Origin: Comamonadaceae bacterium
GTDB lineage: Bacteria; Pseudomonadota; Gammaproteobacteria; Burkholderiales; Burkholderiaceae_C
DNA length: 64,000 bases
Direction: 5' to 3'
Assembly (NCBI GenBank): GCA_947476465.1
Contig: CANJQN010000013.1
Coordinates: forward strand, 34,825 to 98,824
Below, one piece after another: positions 46,491 through 55,605 of the stretch. The position numbers were made by a program, and so were the translations under genes. The notes beneath the pieces were generated by a model. It made no database searches, was not told the DNA's origin, and saw only the letters and a list, made by a program, of their open reading frames with translations. Every line of letters starts with the position of its first letter. The stretch's first letter is position 1.

Positions 46491-48686
46491 TCACGGTCGC
46501 GGCCCGGCCGGCTGCACCGCCACCGGCAAGGCGCTCATGCGCGGAATGCCACTGATCGGGTCCGGCTCGTCCATGTTCACCAGCCGCGCCACCGATCCCA
46601 TGGCGCCCTGCGCGTGTGCGCCGGCGACGGTCATGGCTGCCCCGAATCCGTGCACCACCGCGATCACGCCGCTGCGCAGGCTGTCGTCGGCCTCGACGCG
46701 CGCCAGCATGTCGCCGTGGCGTGAACGCACCGTCACCAGGGAGTCGGCCGTGATGCCCAGCGCGGCCAGGTCGTCCGGGTGCATGTACGCCGGCGTGTGG
46801 GTGTGTCCGTTATTGAGCGCACGCATCTCCTGCCCGACCGAGTTCATGAAGTTATTGGCGCGCCGGCACACCAGCGTCAGCGGATAGGCGGGGTCGACCA
46901 CCGGCTGCCCGGCCACCGTGGGGCGCAGGTCGCGCAGCTCGGTCATCATGCGTGCGTCGCCAAGCTGCAGCATGGCGGTACAACCAGGCTCGCGCCCGAG
47001 CACGGGCACGTCGAGGTCCCACACATTCCCGTGCGGATGCGCCTTCACGACCTCCAGCGGGATCCGGGAGGCCTCGCAAGACAGTTCAATCAGCTCCTCG
47101 GTGCTTGGCACCCGCGTCATGTCGAGCGGGACGTTCTGGGCCGGGCCTTCCAGGTTGGGCCCCTGGCCGCGCTGGCTGATCCAATCGAGCTGCAGCCCCA
47201 TGCGTTGCGCCAGGCCGAAAAAGAAGGCCCCGTCGTCGATCAGGTCGGAGCCTTGCGGCACCCGCGCGATGGCGGGTGTGTATTGCGCCCAGGGGATGGC
47301 ATAGCCGCGCGACACACCGTAGTACTTGAGCGATTCGACCATCTGAGTCGAAGCGGGCAGCTCCAGTGACATCGGCGGCGGCACCACATAGTGCGCGAAC
47401 TCGGCGGTCGGGGTCATGCGGTAATCCAGCACCACCAACAGTTCCAGCTTGCGCATCGCCGCCTCGGTCTTGGCCTGGTCGGGCCAGGCCAGCACCGGGT
47501 TGCCGCCCAGGCAGAACAACACCTTGATCTGGCCTTCGCCATCCTGCAGGATCTCGTCGGACAGTGCCGCGGTGGGCACTCCGCTGGCGTTTTCGAACAG
47601 GCCATGCACTCGCATCGGCCGATCACTGACCACCGGGTAGGGCGCGTAGGGCTGTGCGCGCGGCGTGAATGCGGGCAACAACACGTTGGGATTGGGCGCC
47701 GGGTCACCCTCGCGGGCCCAGCGCCCGCACAACGTGTTCAGGCACAAGGCCAGGTAATACGTGAGGTTGCTGTGCGTGGAAAAACTCGGCCCGGTGGAAC
47801 ACACCACGCCACCGCGCTTGCCGCGCCCGAACACACGCGCCGCCTCCAGCAGCTGCGCCACTGGCACGTCGGCATGCCGCGCCACCACTTCGGGCGTGTA
47901 GGTCGCCACGCTGTCCTTGAGCGCCTCGAAACCCACCGAGTTGTCGGCCACGAAAGCGGTGTCGACCAGCCCCTCGGCGATGATGATGTGGATCAGCCCC
48001 GCCAACACCATCGGGTCGGTTCCCGGACGCAGTTGCAGATGGACCGCGGCGCGCTTGGCGGTCTCGGTGCGGCGCGGGTCGATCACGACCATCCGCATGC
48101 CCCGCTCTTGTGACTCTTTCAGCCGGGCACCGGGATTGTTGAGCGGCCCGCCATTGGACTTGGCAATGACCGGGTTGGCGCCCACGACCATCCAGGTATC
48201 GGAAGTCTCGAAGGTCTGCAAGCCGGCATGCCAGTTGCCATGCATCGCCACCGAGGTGTATTCGGCCGGCTTGTCGATGCTGGCCGCGGAAAAGTTCATG
48301 CGCGAGCCGATCGCGCGCATCCAGGCCCCCATGATCGGTGCCGTACTGGGGTGTGAGACCTGCCCGCTGCCGCGGTACATGGCCACCGCGCGCGGCCCGT
48401 GCCGGGCGAGAACCTCTTGCACCTTGGCCGTGATCTGGTCCATCGCGAGGCTGGAATGGATCGGGGCCAGCGAGCCGTCGGCCTGGCGTTGCAGGCAGCG
48501 TGTCAGCCGCATCGGGTCGTTGTGTTGCGCCGGCAGCGCCCGCCCTTTGGGACAGCTGTACCCGTCAAAGGCCGCAGCCTGCGGATCGCCGGTGACCTTC
48601 ACGGCGCGCCCGTCTTCGACCGTCACGAGGATCGGGCAATACGCCAGGCAGTTGCGGCAGAAGCTGGGAACCACACTTGTTGACAT
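46491..48686 (-). CDS. Molybdopterin oxidoreductase (DMSO reductase superfamily)
   Basis: A 731-residue cytoplasmic bis-MGD enzyme without Tat signal. The N-terminal [4Fe-4S] site is Cys10-x2-Cys13-x3-Cys17 with a fourth Cys about 26 residues on (CRNCLAYC...YSCPKG). MGD-binding parts are WMVVGANPVIAKSNGG, VIDPRRTETAK, LFCLGGNPVLAWPD and the C-terminal dinucleotide-binding domain from LTLVCRRANNFMNS with GITADSLVTVRSRHGD. It is last in the operon C1-B1-activator-this gene (gap 45). No iron-sulfur or membrane partner subunits are next to it. It might serve as electron-transfer partner or act on the same CoA ester or acid; neither is proven. Confidence 0.88.
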   Translation of the reverse strand: MSTSVVPSFCRNCLAYCPILVTVEDGRAVKVTGDPQAAAFDGYSCPKGRALPAQHNDPMRLTRCLQRQADGSLAPIHSSLAMDQITAKVQEVLARHGPRAVAMYRGSGQVSHPSTAPIMGAWMRAIGSRMNFSAASIDKPAEYTSVAMHGNWHAGLQTFETSDTWMVVGANPVIAKSNGGPLNNPGARLKESQERGMRMVVIDPRRTETAKRAAVHLQLRPGTDPMVLAGLIHIIIAEGLVDTAFVADNSVGFEALKDSVATYTPEVVARHADVPVAQLLEAARVFGRGKRGGVVCSTGPSFSTHSNLTYYLALCLNTLCGRWAREGDPAPNPNVLLPAFTPRAQPYAPYPVVSDRPMRVHGLFENASGVPTAALSDEILQDGEGQIKVLFCLGGNPVLAWPDQAKTEAAMRKLELLVVLDYRMTPTAEFAHYVVPPPMSLELPASTQMVESLKYYGVSRGYAIPWAQYTPAIARVPQGSDLIDDGAFFFGLAQRMGLQLDWISQRGQGPNLEGPAQNVPLDMTRVPSTEELIELSCEASRIPLEVVKAHPHGNVWDLDVPVLGREPGCTAMLQLGDARMMTELRDLRPTVAGQPVVDPAYPLTLVCRRANNFMNSVGQEMRALNNGHTHTPAYMHPDDLAALGITADSLVTVRSRHGDMLARVEADDSLRSGVIAVVHGFGAAMTVAGAHAQGAMGSVARLVNMDEPDPISGIPRMSALPVAVQPAGPRP

Positions 48687-48731
48687 CTGGCGACCTCAAT
48701 TTTTTCGGCTCGCGGCAATCGCCGTGGTGCG

Positions 48732-49688
48732 TCAGATCTGGCTGTGCAAGCGCTGCCGCAATGACTCGGTAGCCGGCACCAGCGGAACCGCTACCCCCTC
48801 CACCTGCGCCGGCACCCCCTTGCAGCCCGGCACGCAGTGCTGGGCCTCGTCCATCTGCAGGTCCAGCCGCCCGTCGAGCGCCTGTGCAATCTCGTCCTTG
48901 TGTTCGGCCCGGTAGTCGTCGAGCGCCAGCAGGGCTGCGCCCAACGCGCCCGCGGTCTGCGGCGCCGTCGGCAGGTGGATCGGCATGCCCAGCGCCTTCT
49001 GGATGTGGTGCACGGCCGCGGGATTTTTTGCGACGCCGCCGGTCATGACCACCGGGCCCTTCTTGCCGACACGGCCGATCAGACCCATGGTGCGGCTGGC
49101 GATGGCCGCGTGCACGGCGCCCAGCACATCGGGCTTGGTATTGCCTTCGGCCAGCAGCGAAATCACCTCGGTCTCGGCGAAAGTCGCGCACATGCTGGAG
49201 ATCTTGAGTTCTTGCTGGGCCTCCAGGGCGATGCCGCCCATGTCCTGCAGTTCGATCTGCATGGCCCGCGCCAGCACCTCGAGAAACTTGCCCGTCCCGG
49301 CTGCGCACCGGTCGTTCATGGCGAACTGGGCCACCAGGCCGCTGGCGTCCACGGCGATCACCTTGCTGTCCTGGCCGCCGATGTCGATGACCAGCCGCGC
49401 ATCAGGGACCATGGCGACGGCGCCGCGCGCGTGGCAGGTGATCTCGGTGTAGGTCTTGTCAGCGATGTCCAGCATGCGCCGGCCGTAACCGGTGCTCACC
49501 GTCCGCCCGACATCCGCTTGTGTGATGCCGGCCTGCGCCAACGCGCCGTCGATCGAAGACTTGACCCCCTCGCCGCTCACGGCGCCCATGTGAGCCACGT
49601 TGGACGCCACGACCTTGCCCTGCAGATCGAGGATCACGGTCTTGGCGGTCGTCGACCCGAAATCGATGCCCATCACAAAGTGCTTCAT
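48732..49688 (-). CDS. BadF/BcrA/HgdC-type activator ATPase
   Basis: A 318-residue ASKHA-fold ATPase that hydrolyses ATP to push a low-potential electron into its partner. It has phosphate-1 GIDFGSTTAKTVILDLQGK, DIGGQDSKVIAVD, the two cluster cysteines that in HgdC/BcrA bridge a dimer [4Fe-4S] (NDRCAAGTGKFLE and SSMCATFAETEV), and adenosine motif VMTGGVAKNPAAV. A C-terminal extension with HCVPGCKG adds cysteines not usual in HgdC. Only one activator gene exists in the window for two partner pairs, so it may act as a homodimer, unlike the BcrA/BcrD heterodimer. Confidence 0.92.
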   Translation of the reverse strand: MKHFVMGIDFGSTTAKTVILDLQGKVVASNVAHMGAVSGEGVKSSIDGALAQAGITQADVGRTVSTGYGRRMLDIADKTYTEITCHARGAVAMVPDARLVIDIGGQDSKVIAVDASGLVAQFAMNDRCAAGTGKFLEVLARAMQIELQDMGGIALEAQQELKISSMCATFAETEVISLLAEGNTKPDVLGAVHAAIASRTMGLIGRVGKKGPVVMTGGVAKNPAAVHHIQKALGMPIHLPTAPQTAGALGAALLALDDYRAEHKDEIAQALDGRLDLQMDEAQHCVPGCKGVPAQVEGVAVPLVPATESLRQRLHSQI

Positions 49689-49716
49689 ACGACTCTCCTG
49701 GGGATCACAAACGGCA

Positions 49717-51054
49717 TCACGCCGTCACCAGCCGCCGCGCGTCGATCGCCTCCAGCATGGCCTCGACACGGCTGTTGACCAACTCGTCCTTGTAGAAAGA
49801 CTCGTCGGTCACGTCGCCCTCGAACATGGACGTCGGAATGCCAAGCCGCTTGGTCGCCGCGTCGGCGATCATGAACTGCGGGTTGGTGAATGCCCGACAG
49901 GTTCTGGAGGCGTGGATCACCATACCATCGACCTCGTATTTGCTGCACAGGTCCATGATCAGGTCGATCAAGATCGGCGCCGCATGGTTGTTGGGGCAGA
50001 TCAGGTAGTTCTGCGCCATGCCCAGCACCGGGTCCTGCGGATTGATCAGTTTGGGTTCCTGCCAGAACGCCATGTGGGTGTAGCGACCGGCGATGACGGC
50101 CGCGTCGTACTTGGCGAACTTCTCGGCCAGCCAGCCCACCTTGTTCCAGTTCATGATGCCGTCGAAGAAAAGGCGGTACCGCTCCTTGCGGATGGCGCCC
50201 TCTCCCGCCGCCACCCGCGCGGCGACTTCGTCCCGCACGGTCTGGAAGTAGTCGACGATCTGGGGGCCGGCCGGCAGGTTGTTGATGGGCGCGATGCTCA
50301 CGACCCAGTCGAAGAAACTCGCCGGCGCCGGCGTGGCGGTACACATGTCCATCGCCTCCAGCCGCAATTCGGACGCGCGTTTGACGTAACCCATCATTTC
50401 GCGCAGACGGTCCCAGGGGTAGGGCTTGCCGGTACGCTCCTCGATGAACTTGACCATGTCGTTGAGCTGGCGCGCCACATAGGCGGAGGTCTCGTCCCAC
50501 TCCTTGCCCCGCAGGTAACCCGAGTCCTTCTTGGCGCCCCACACCCACGGAATGGACACGTTGAAGATCGGAATCTTCTTTCCGAACAGCCGCGACGTCA
50601 TTTCATCCCACTGCTGCCCGGTGCTGCAGTAGGCATAGGCGCTGATGATCATGTCGGGCGGCGGCAACTTGGACGCCAGGTCGTTGTCATCGGGCGCATT
50701 GCTCACGCCGGTGTCGACGTCATTACGGTTGCGCTGGTTGGAGACGGCGCATCCGAGGTGGGTGCGCGCATAGGAACACAGCTCTTTCATATAACCGCGA
50801 GCCTCCGCCGCCGCCTGGGCTGGCCCCTCCTGGTGGCGGGCCGCCAGCATCGCCGAGTAGGCCTCGCCATGCACCCAGCAGATGTCGGCCGCCTCCAGGA
50901 ACGGATTGATGGCCGAGCCTTCGTACCAGCAGACCAGCTTGCCTTCGGCCTTGGCACGCCACACCATCTCCCAATATTCATTGACCAGTTTGCCGGCGAT
51001 GCGGGTCGACTTGAGCTTGTTGGCGTAGGGCTCTGGCTTGACGACTGCGTTCAT
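49717..51054 (-). CDS. Benzoyl-CoA reductase / 2-hydroxyacyl-CoA dehydratase-family subunit B1
   Basis: A 445-residue subunit of the HgdB/BcrB type, which with its partner binds a [4Fe-4S] cluster and the CoA substrate. Conserved cysteine segments are ELCSYARTHLGCAV, AYAYCSTGQQWDE, LICPNNHAAP and RTCRAFTNPQ; also GIMNWNKVGWLAEKFAKYDAAVIAGRYTHMAFW. The size is close to that of the BcrB branch. It is between C1 (gap 36) and the activator (gap 28), giving the order C-B-A as in bcrCBAD. Dehydratase or reductase activity cannot be separated from sequence alone. Confidence 0.88.
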   Translation of the reverse strand: MNAVVKPEPYANKLKSTRIAGKLVNEYWEMVWRAKAEGKLVCWYEGSAINPFLEAADICWVHGEAYSAMLAARHQEGPAQAAAEARGYMKELCSYARTHLGCAVSNQRNRNDVDTGVSNAPDDNDLASKLPPPDMIISAYAYCSTGQQWDEMTSRLFGKKIPIFNVSIPWVWGAKKDSGYLRGKEWDETSAYVARQLNDMVKFIEERTGKPYPWDRLREMMGYVKRASELRLEAMDMCTATPAPASFFDWVVSIAPINNLPAGPQIVDYFQTVRDEVAARVAAGEGAIRKERYRLFFDGIMNWNKVGWLAEKFAKYDAAVIAGRYTHMAFWQEPKLINPQDPVLGMAQNYLICPNNHAAPILIDLIMDLCSKYEVDGMVIHASRTCRAFTNPQFMIADAATKRLGIPTSMFEGDVTDESFYKDELVNSRVEAMLEAIDARRLVTA

Positions 51055-51090
51055 GATGGTTGCCTCGGTGTTGTCGATGATGAGCGTTGC

Positions 51091-52254
51091 TCAAGCCGTG
51101 ACCGCGAGCCTGCGCTTGACGATTTCCAGGAAGGTTTCGACCCGGGTCTTCAGGCTTTCGAGGGCCATGCTCTCGTGTTCGGTCTCGATCAGCAGGTGCG
51201 GGACGCCGTGGCGCTCGAACGCTTCCTTGACCTCGGGGTAGTAATACATGTGGGGCTCGCAGAACTTGGCCATCAGGACGATCATGCCGTCGGCCTTTTC
51301 CTGCTCCATCGCCTTGAGCAAGAATGCGTCCCAATCGACGTTGTTCTGGACCCGGGTGGGACACGGCACACCGGTGTTGCGTGCCAGATACCACTTGGCC
51401 AAGGCGTCGATGCTGTCGCCAACCTCATCTACGTCGGTCGAGATATACCGGAACCCGTGGTAGAGATCGTCACCCACCACGATGGCGCCGCACTCCTCGA
51501 TCATGTCGAGAATCTCGGGCTTGGGCGCCTGGCAGAAATGGCCGGACAGGTGCAGCCGGATCCCCGCGCCGGGCGCCTCTGGGTGGCGCTCAAGGTGCTG
51601 CACGAGTTGCTCGAGCAGCACCGTGTGATCGGCCTTGTCCATGACCATGCTCGACTTGACGACATGCTGGATCTGGGTCGCGGTCATGGCGATCTTGCCG
51701 GCCGTTCGAAGGTCGTAGATCTTGCGCAACAGTTGGCGGTTGCGGTTGAAGATGCGCACGCTGGCGTGCAGCGCGTCTTCCTCGATCGGGCGCTCGATGA
51801 ACTCCTCGAGCTCTTGCTTGAGCGTCAGGAAACTTTCGCGGGAGCGACCCAAGGTCCACGGATCGCACATCGAGGAAATCAGCTGGAAGAAAATCACCCG
51901 GGTATCGGGCAACTGCATGCGCACCGCGTCGGCCGCGCCCAGCAGCTGCACGCAATGGTCGCCGAACATGATGGCGTCGAGAAACTTGAACTCTCCGATC
52001 ATGGCCTGGTCGACGATGCTGCGGGTGTAGCCGCAATAGAACGGAAACAGCATGCCGTGGCCGAACGTGATGGGCGCCGGCGACTCCTGCAGGATCACCG
52101 GTAGCGCCCCCGCCGCATGGGCGAGTTCGCCCGGGAAGTTCATGGGAAACGAGCCGATCACCGGCCGCTGGTTCTTTTCTTTCCAGGCGCGCGCATAGGC
52201 CAGTGGCTCCTGTGCCGCCGCGCCGAATATTCCCAAGATCTGGTCTTTGTCCAC
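51091..52254 (-). CDS. Benzoyl-CoA reductase / 2-hydroxyacyl-CoA dehydratase-family subunit C1
   Basis: A 387-residue HgdA/BcrC-type subunit. Cysteine segments: FYCGYTRSIVDQ, DHCVQLLGAAD, SSMCDPW, HLSGHFCQAP, EECGAIVVGDDLYHGFRY, GVPCPTR and the family hallmark KFCEPHMYYYPEVKEAF. First gene of the operon. The start is GTG 52254 with GGAG six bases upstream. It is divergent from the TRAP transporter, with a palindromic operator candidate between. Confidence 0.88.
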   Translation of the reverse strand: MDKDQILGIFGAAAQEPLAYARAWKEKNQRPVIGSFPMNFPGELAHAAGALPVILQESPAPITFGHGMLFPFYCGYTRSIVDQAMIGEFKFLDAIMFGDHCVQLLGAADAVRMQLPDTRVIFFQLISSMCDPWTLGRSRESFLTLKQELEEFIERPIEEDALHASVRIFNRNRQLLRKIYDLRTAGKIAMTATQIQHVVKSSMVMDKADHTVLLEQLVQHLERHPEAPGAGIRLHLSGHFCQAPKPEILDMIEECGAIVVGDDLYHGFRYISTDVDEVGDSIDALAKWYLARNTGVPCPTRVQNNVDWDAFLLKAMEQEKADGMIVLMAKFCEPHMYYYPEVKEAFERHGVPHLLIETEHESMALESLKTRVETFLEIVKRRLAVTA

Positions 52255-52602
52255 GGTGTTCTCCAGGCTGCCCGTTGCGAGCGTGGCGTGGCGCCAAAAG
52301 ACGGCACGATCATCGAAGGTGAGTCTAGCTCATTACATTCACCGAGGCAAGTTCGGTCAGGTCAAATCAACTTGTCAAGAAAAACCGCTCTTGACATCAC
52401 GTTTTCCACGACAAGAAGCTACACTCCGATGCCACCACGATCCGAATCCGAGCTTCGGGTCTTTGGTGATTGACACGCACTTCGGTTCGACCAACAATTC
52501 CGACGCGCCGCCGGATGCGCCCAGCAACCCACACCAACGGGCCCGCAGCGCGTCACCCCCCAGCATGTGTTTTAAGTTCATAACGAGCAGGAGACAAGAG
52601 CA
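52255..52602. promoter_or_regulatory. Divergent control region between C1 and the TRAP transporter
   Basis: No gene in 348 bases. TGTCAAGA (52373-52380) and TCTTGACA (52389-52396) form a perfect 8-bp inverted repeat with an 8-base spacer (AAAACCGC), a strong candidate operator. TTGACA at 52391-52396 may double as a -35 element, although no well-spaced -10 is obvious. GGAGA lies 8-12 bases before dctP. This region is noticeably more AT-rich than its flanks. Confidence 0.6.
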
Positions 52603-53628
52603 ATGAAATTCACCAACTCACTGACGGGTCTTGCACTGGCGGCGTTCGCCGTCGCGGCCAGCGCCCAAACCGTCACGATTCGGGTTCACCATGCAACGCC
52701 CGCCTCGTCGATCTACCAGACCGAACTGATCCAGCCCTGGTGCGACAAGATCGCCGCGCAGTCGTCCAACCGCCTCAAGTGCGAGGTCTATGGGTCGATG
52801 CAACTTGGCGGCAATGCATCGCAGTTGTTCGACCAGGTTCGTGACGGCGTCGTGGACGCCACCTGGACCAACCCCGGCTTCAAGCCGGGTTCGTTCACCA
52901 AGACCGAAGTGTTCGAGCTGCCCTTCATGGTCAAGGGCGCCGAAGGCGGCAGCCGCGCCCTGTGGGACTTTATCCAGGCCAACGCCATGGACGAATACCG
53001 CGGCGTCAAGGTGTTGTGGGTCGCCATCACCGACCCCCAGCTGCTCCACTTCAGCAACAAGAACGTCACCTCGATGGCCGAAGCGGCCAACATGAAGGTG
53101 CGCGCGCCCAGCCGCTACGCCGCCAAGGGCCTGGCCGCCCTGGGCATGGCAACCGTGCAACTGCCTTCCATGGCCATCACGGAATCGTTGTCCAAGGGCG
53201 TCATCGACGGCACCATGATGACCTGGAGCGGCGTGCCCATGCTCAAGCTCAACGAGGTCACCAAGTACCACCTCGACGTGCCCGAGGGCCAGACCGGGTT
53301 TTTCGCAAGCGCCACGGTATTTGCCATGAACCCGGCCAAGTACGACAGCCTGCCGGCCGACCTCAAGCGCGTCATCGACGCCAACTCCGGCCCCGACGCG
53401 TCGGCGATCGGCGGCAAGTTCTTCGCCGAGAAGATCACCGCCTACGCGCCGATCGGCAACACGGGGGGTGGCCGCAATGTGCGTCTGAGTAACGACGAGT
53501 ACCAGCGCTGGGTCAAGGCCACCGAATCCGTGGCCAGCGACTGGGTCAAGGAAGTCAGTGCCAAGGGCGCCAACGGGCAGAAGATGCTGGAAGACGCCAG
53601 GGCCCTGGTGAACAAGTACCCCCGCTGA
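52603..53628 (+). CDS. dctP: TRAP transporter substrate-binding protein (DctP family)
   Basis: A 341-residue periplasmic receptor with signal peptide MKFTNSLTGLALAAFAVAASAQ. DctP features are HHATPASSIYQTELIQPWCDKI, SMQLGGNASQLFDQVRDGVVDATW, the carboxylate-contact region KVRAPSRYAAKGLAALG and SMAITESLSKGVIDGTMMTWSG. First of a complete DctPQM set. The ligand is probably an organic acid. Divergent from the reductase/dehydratase operon, linking uptake to that pathway by context. Confidence 0.93.
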   Translation: MKFTNSLTGLALAAFAVAASAQTVTIRVHHATPASSIYQTELIQPWCDKIAAQSSNRLKCEVYGSMQLGGNASQLFDQVRDGVVDATWTNPGFKPGSFTKTEVFELPFMVKGAEGGSRALWDFIQANAMDEYRGVKVLWVAITDPQLLHFSNKNVTSMAEAANMKVRAPSRYAAKGLAALGMATVQLPSMAITESLSKGVIDGTMMTWSGVPMLKLNEVTKYHLDVPEGQTGFFASATVFAMNPAKYDSLPADLKRVIDANSGPDASAIGGKFFAEKITAYAPIGNTGGGRNVRLSNDEYQRWVKATESVASDWVKEVSAKGANGQKMLEDARALVNKYPR

Positions 53629-53637
53629 CCTTTTGAA

Positions 53638-54210
53638 ATGAGCGATCCATTCGACGCAGCCGCGCCGGACGCGGCGACTTCCAACGCCCTCAGTCGCGGT
53701 TTGCAGTCGATGGCGCGCTTCATGGCTCTGGCTGGCGGCGCGATGCTGGTGGCCATCCTGATCCTTGTCGTCGTCTCCGTGGTCGGGCGCAAGATACTGG
53801 CAATGCCCGTGCCCGGCGACGTCGAGCTGACCAGTTTTGCCGCGGCAATCGCCACCGCCTGGTTTTTCCCGTGGTGCCACATCGTGGCGGGCGACGTGAA
53901 GGTCGACTTTTTCACCAACCGGTGGAGTCCCCGGACGATCGCATTCCTTGAAGCGATCGGCTCGCTGCTGATCGCGGTGCTGGCCATTGTCATTGCATGG
54001 CGCACGGTCGTTGCCGCCTTCTCGATCCACGAGGCGCAAGAGATCTCCGCGATTCTCGCCGTACCCACCTGGATTTCCTATGCCGGCATGGTGCCCGGAT
54101 TTGTCCTGCTCGCCCTGGTCGCACTGGACAGCGTCTTTCGCCATGCGCGAGAAGTATTCGGGCCGCAGCCCGCACTGGGCGCGCAGCCCCGGACACAAGG
54201 CCATCTGTGA
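53638..54210 (+). CDS. dctQ: TRAP transporter small permease (DctQ family)
   Basis: A 190-residue membrane protein with four helices (about residues 25-50, 60-80, 100-125, 145-165), as expected for the small TRAP subunit that pairs with DctM. The VVSVVGRKILAMPVPGDVELTSFAAAIATAWFFPWC segment matches the family. It follows dctP after 9 bases. Confidence 0.85.
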   Translation: MSDPFDAAAPDAATSNALSRGLQSMARFMALAGGAMLVAILILVVVSVVGRKILAMPVPGDVELTSFAAAIATAWFFPWCHIVAGDVKVDFFTNRWSPRTIAFLEAIGSLLIAVLAIVIAWRTVVAAFSIHEAQEISAILAVPTWISYAGMVPGFVLLALVALDSVFRHAREVFGPQPALGAQPRTQGHL

Positions 54211-54264
54211 CCTTCGTCAGATGCCTCCATTGCCTGCCGCAGCCCGCGGCGCGAAAGTGACCCC

Positions 54265-55590
54265 ATGACCGGCGTTCAGATCGGATTGCTCACGTTCACC
54301 GGCATGCTCGGGCTGATGTTCTTCCGGGTGCCGATCGGCATCGCGATGTTGGTCAGCGGCGCCGTGGCGTATGTGCAGTTGACCGGTGCATCGATCACGC
54401 CCTTACTGAACTTTTTCAAGAATCTGGCGTATGCGCGCCTGTCCAACTACGACCTGGTCGTGATTCCCCTGTTCCTGCTGATGGGTCAGTTTGCCACGCA
54501 CGGCAACCTGTCACGGGGACTGTTCAGGTTCATCACCTCGTGCGTCGGTCACCTGCGCGGCGGCGTGGCCATGGCGGCGATTGGGGCCTGCGCCGCATTC
54601 GGGGCCATCTGCGGAAGCTCGCTCGCCACCGCCGCGACCATGGGCCAGGTGGCCCTGCCGGAATTACGCCGTCTGAACTACTCAGGCGCGCTCGCAACCG
54701 GGGCCCTGGCAGCGGGCGGAACGCTGGGGATCCTGATCCCCCCGTCGATACCGCTGGTAATCTATGCCATCCTGGTCGGAGAGTCGATCGGCAAGCTGTT
54801 CATGGCGGCGGTCATTCCCGGCATCATCGCGACGCTGGGCTACATGATCGTGGTGAAGGTCATGGTCACCTTGAATCCGGCCGCGGGCCCGGCCGGTCCG
54901 CGCGTCGGTTGGAGGCCCCGTTTTCGGGCCTTCGTCGATGTATTGCCGATCCTGCTGGTCTTCGTCGTTGTCGTCGGCGGCATCTATGGCGGCTGGACCA
55001 CACCGACCGAGGCCGCAGCCATCGGCGCGGCGGCGGCGGGCATCATCGCGGTCGCGGGCGGCATGCGGATGCAGGGCGTTGTTACGAGCATTCTCGGAAC
55101 GGCTGCCGGCACTGCCATGATTTTGCTGGTGCTGCTGGGCGCTGACATGCTCAACACCACGCTTGCCTTGACCCAGATGCCGGCAGCGCTCGCCGTTTGG
55201 GTCAAGGAGCTTGGGTTGCCACCGCTCATGATCGTGTTCGTCGTGATCCTGATCTACCTGTTCCTGGGCTGCGTGATGGAATCGATGTCGATGATCATGC
55301 TCACCGTTCCCTTGTTCTATCCGATGATCATGGGGCTGGATCTGTGGGGCATGTCGGTGGCCGACAAGAGCATCTGGTTCGGCATCCTCTGCCTCACCGT
55401 GGTGGAGGTCGGACTGATCCACCCACCGGTGGGCATGAACGTGTATCTGATCAACCGCCTGGCCGGCGACGTGCCACTGACCGAGACCTTTCGCGGGGTC
55501 ATCCCTTTCCTGATCGCCGACGGCTTTCGCACTGTGTTGCTGGTGACCGTGCCCGCCTTGTCCCTGTTCCTCGTCCACCGATTTGGATAA
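54265..55590 (+). CDS. dctM: TRAP transporter large permease (DctM family)
   Basis: A 441-residue membrane protein with about twelve helices. Diagnostic segments: PLFLLMGQFATHGNLSRGLFRF, GAICGSSLATAATMGQVALPELRRLNYS, GGTLGILIPPSIPLVIYAI and CVMESMSMIMLTVPLFYPMIMGL. It carries the sodium-coupled transport path. Last gene of dctPQM, 54 bases after dctQ; it converges with an SDR gene. Confidence 0.93.
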   Translation: MTGVQIGLLTFTGMLGLMFFRVPIGIAMLVSGAVAYVQLTGASITPLLNFFKNLAYARLSNYDLVVIPLFLLMGQFATHGNLSRGLFRFITSCVGHLRGGVAMAAIGACAAFGAICGSSLATAATMGQVALPELRRLNYSGALATGALAAGGTLGILIPPSIPLVIYAILVGESIGKLFMAAVIPGIIATLGYMIVVKVMVTLNPAAGPAGPRVGWRPRFRAFVDVLPILLVFVVVVGGIYGGWTTPTEAAAIGAAAAGIIAVAGGMRMQGVVTSILGTAAGTAMILLVLLGADMLNTTLALTQMPAALAVWVKELGLPPLMIVFVVILIYLFLGCVMESMSMIMLTVPLFYPMIMGLDLWGMSVADKSIWFGILCLTVVEVGLIHPPVGMNVYLINRLAGDVPLTETFRGVIPFLIADGFRTVLLVTVPALSLFLVHRFG

Positions 55591-55605
55591 GCGGGGGACC
55601 GCGCC

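Noticed and set aside
49600..52104. 834-codon open frame antisense to B1 and C1
   Set aside because: Shadow composition and no recognisable motif; B1, C1 and the activator explain the sequence.
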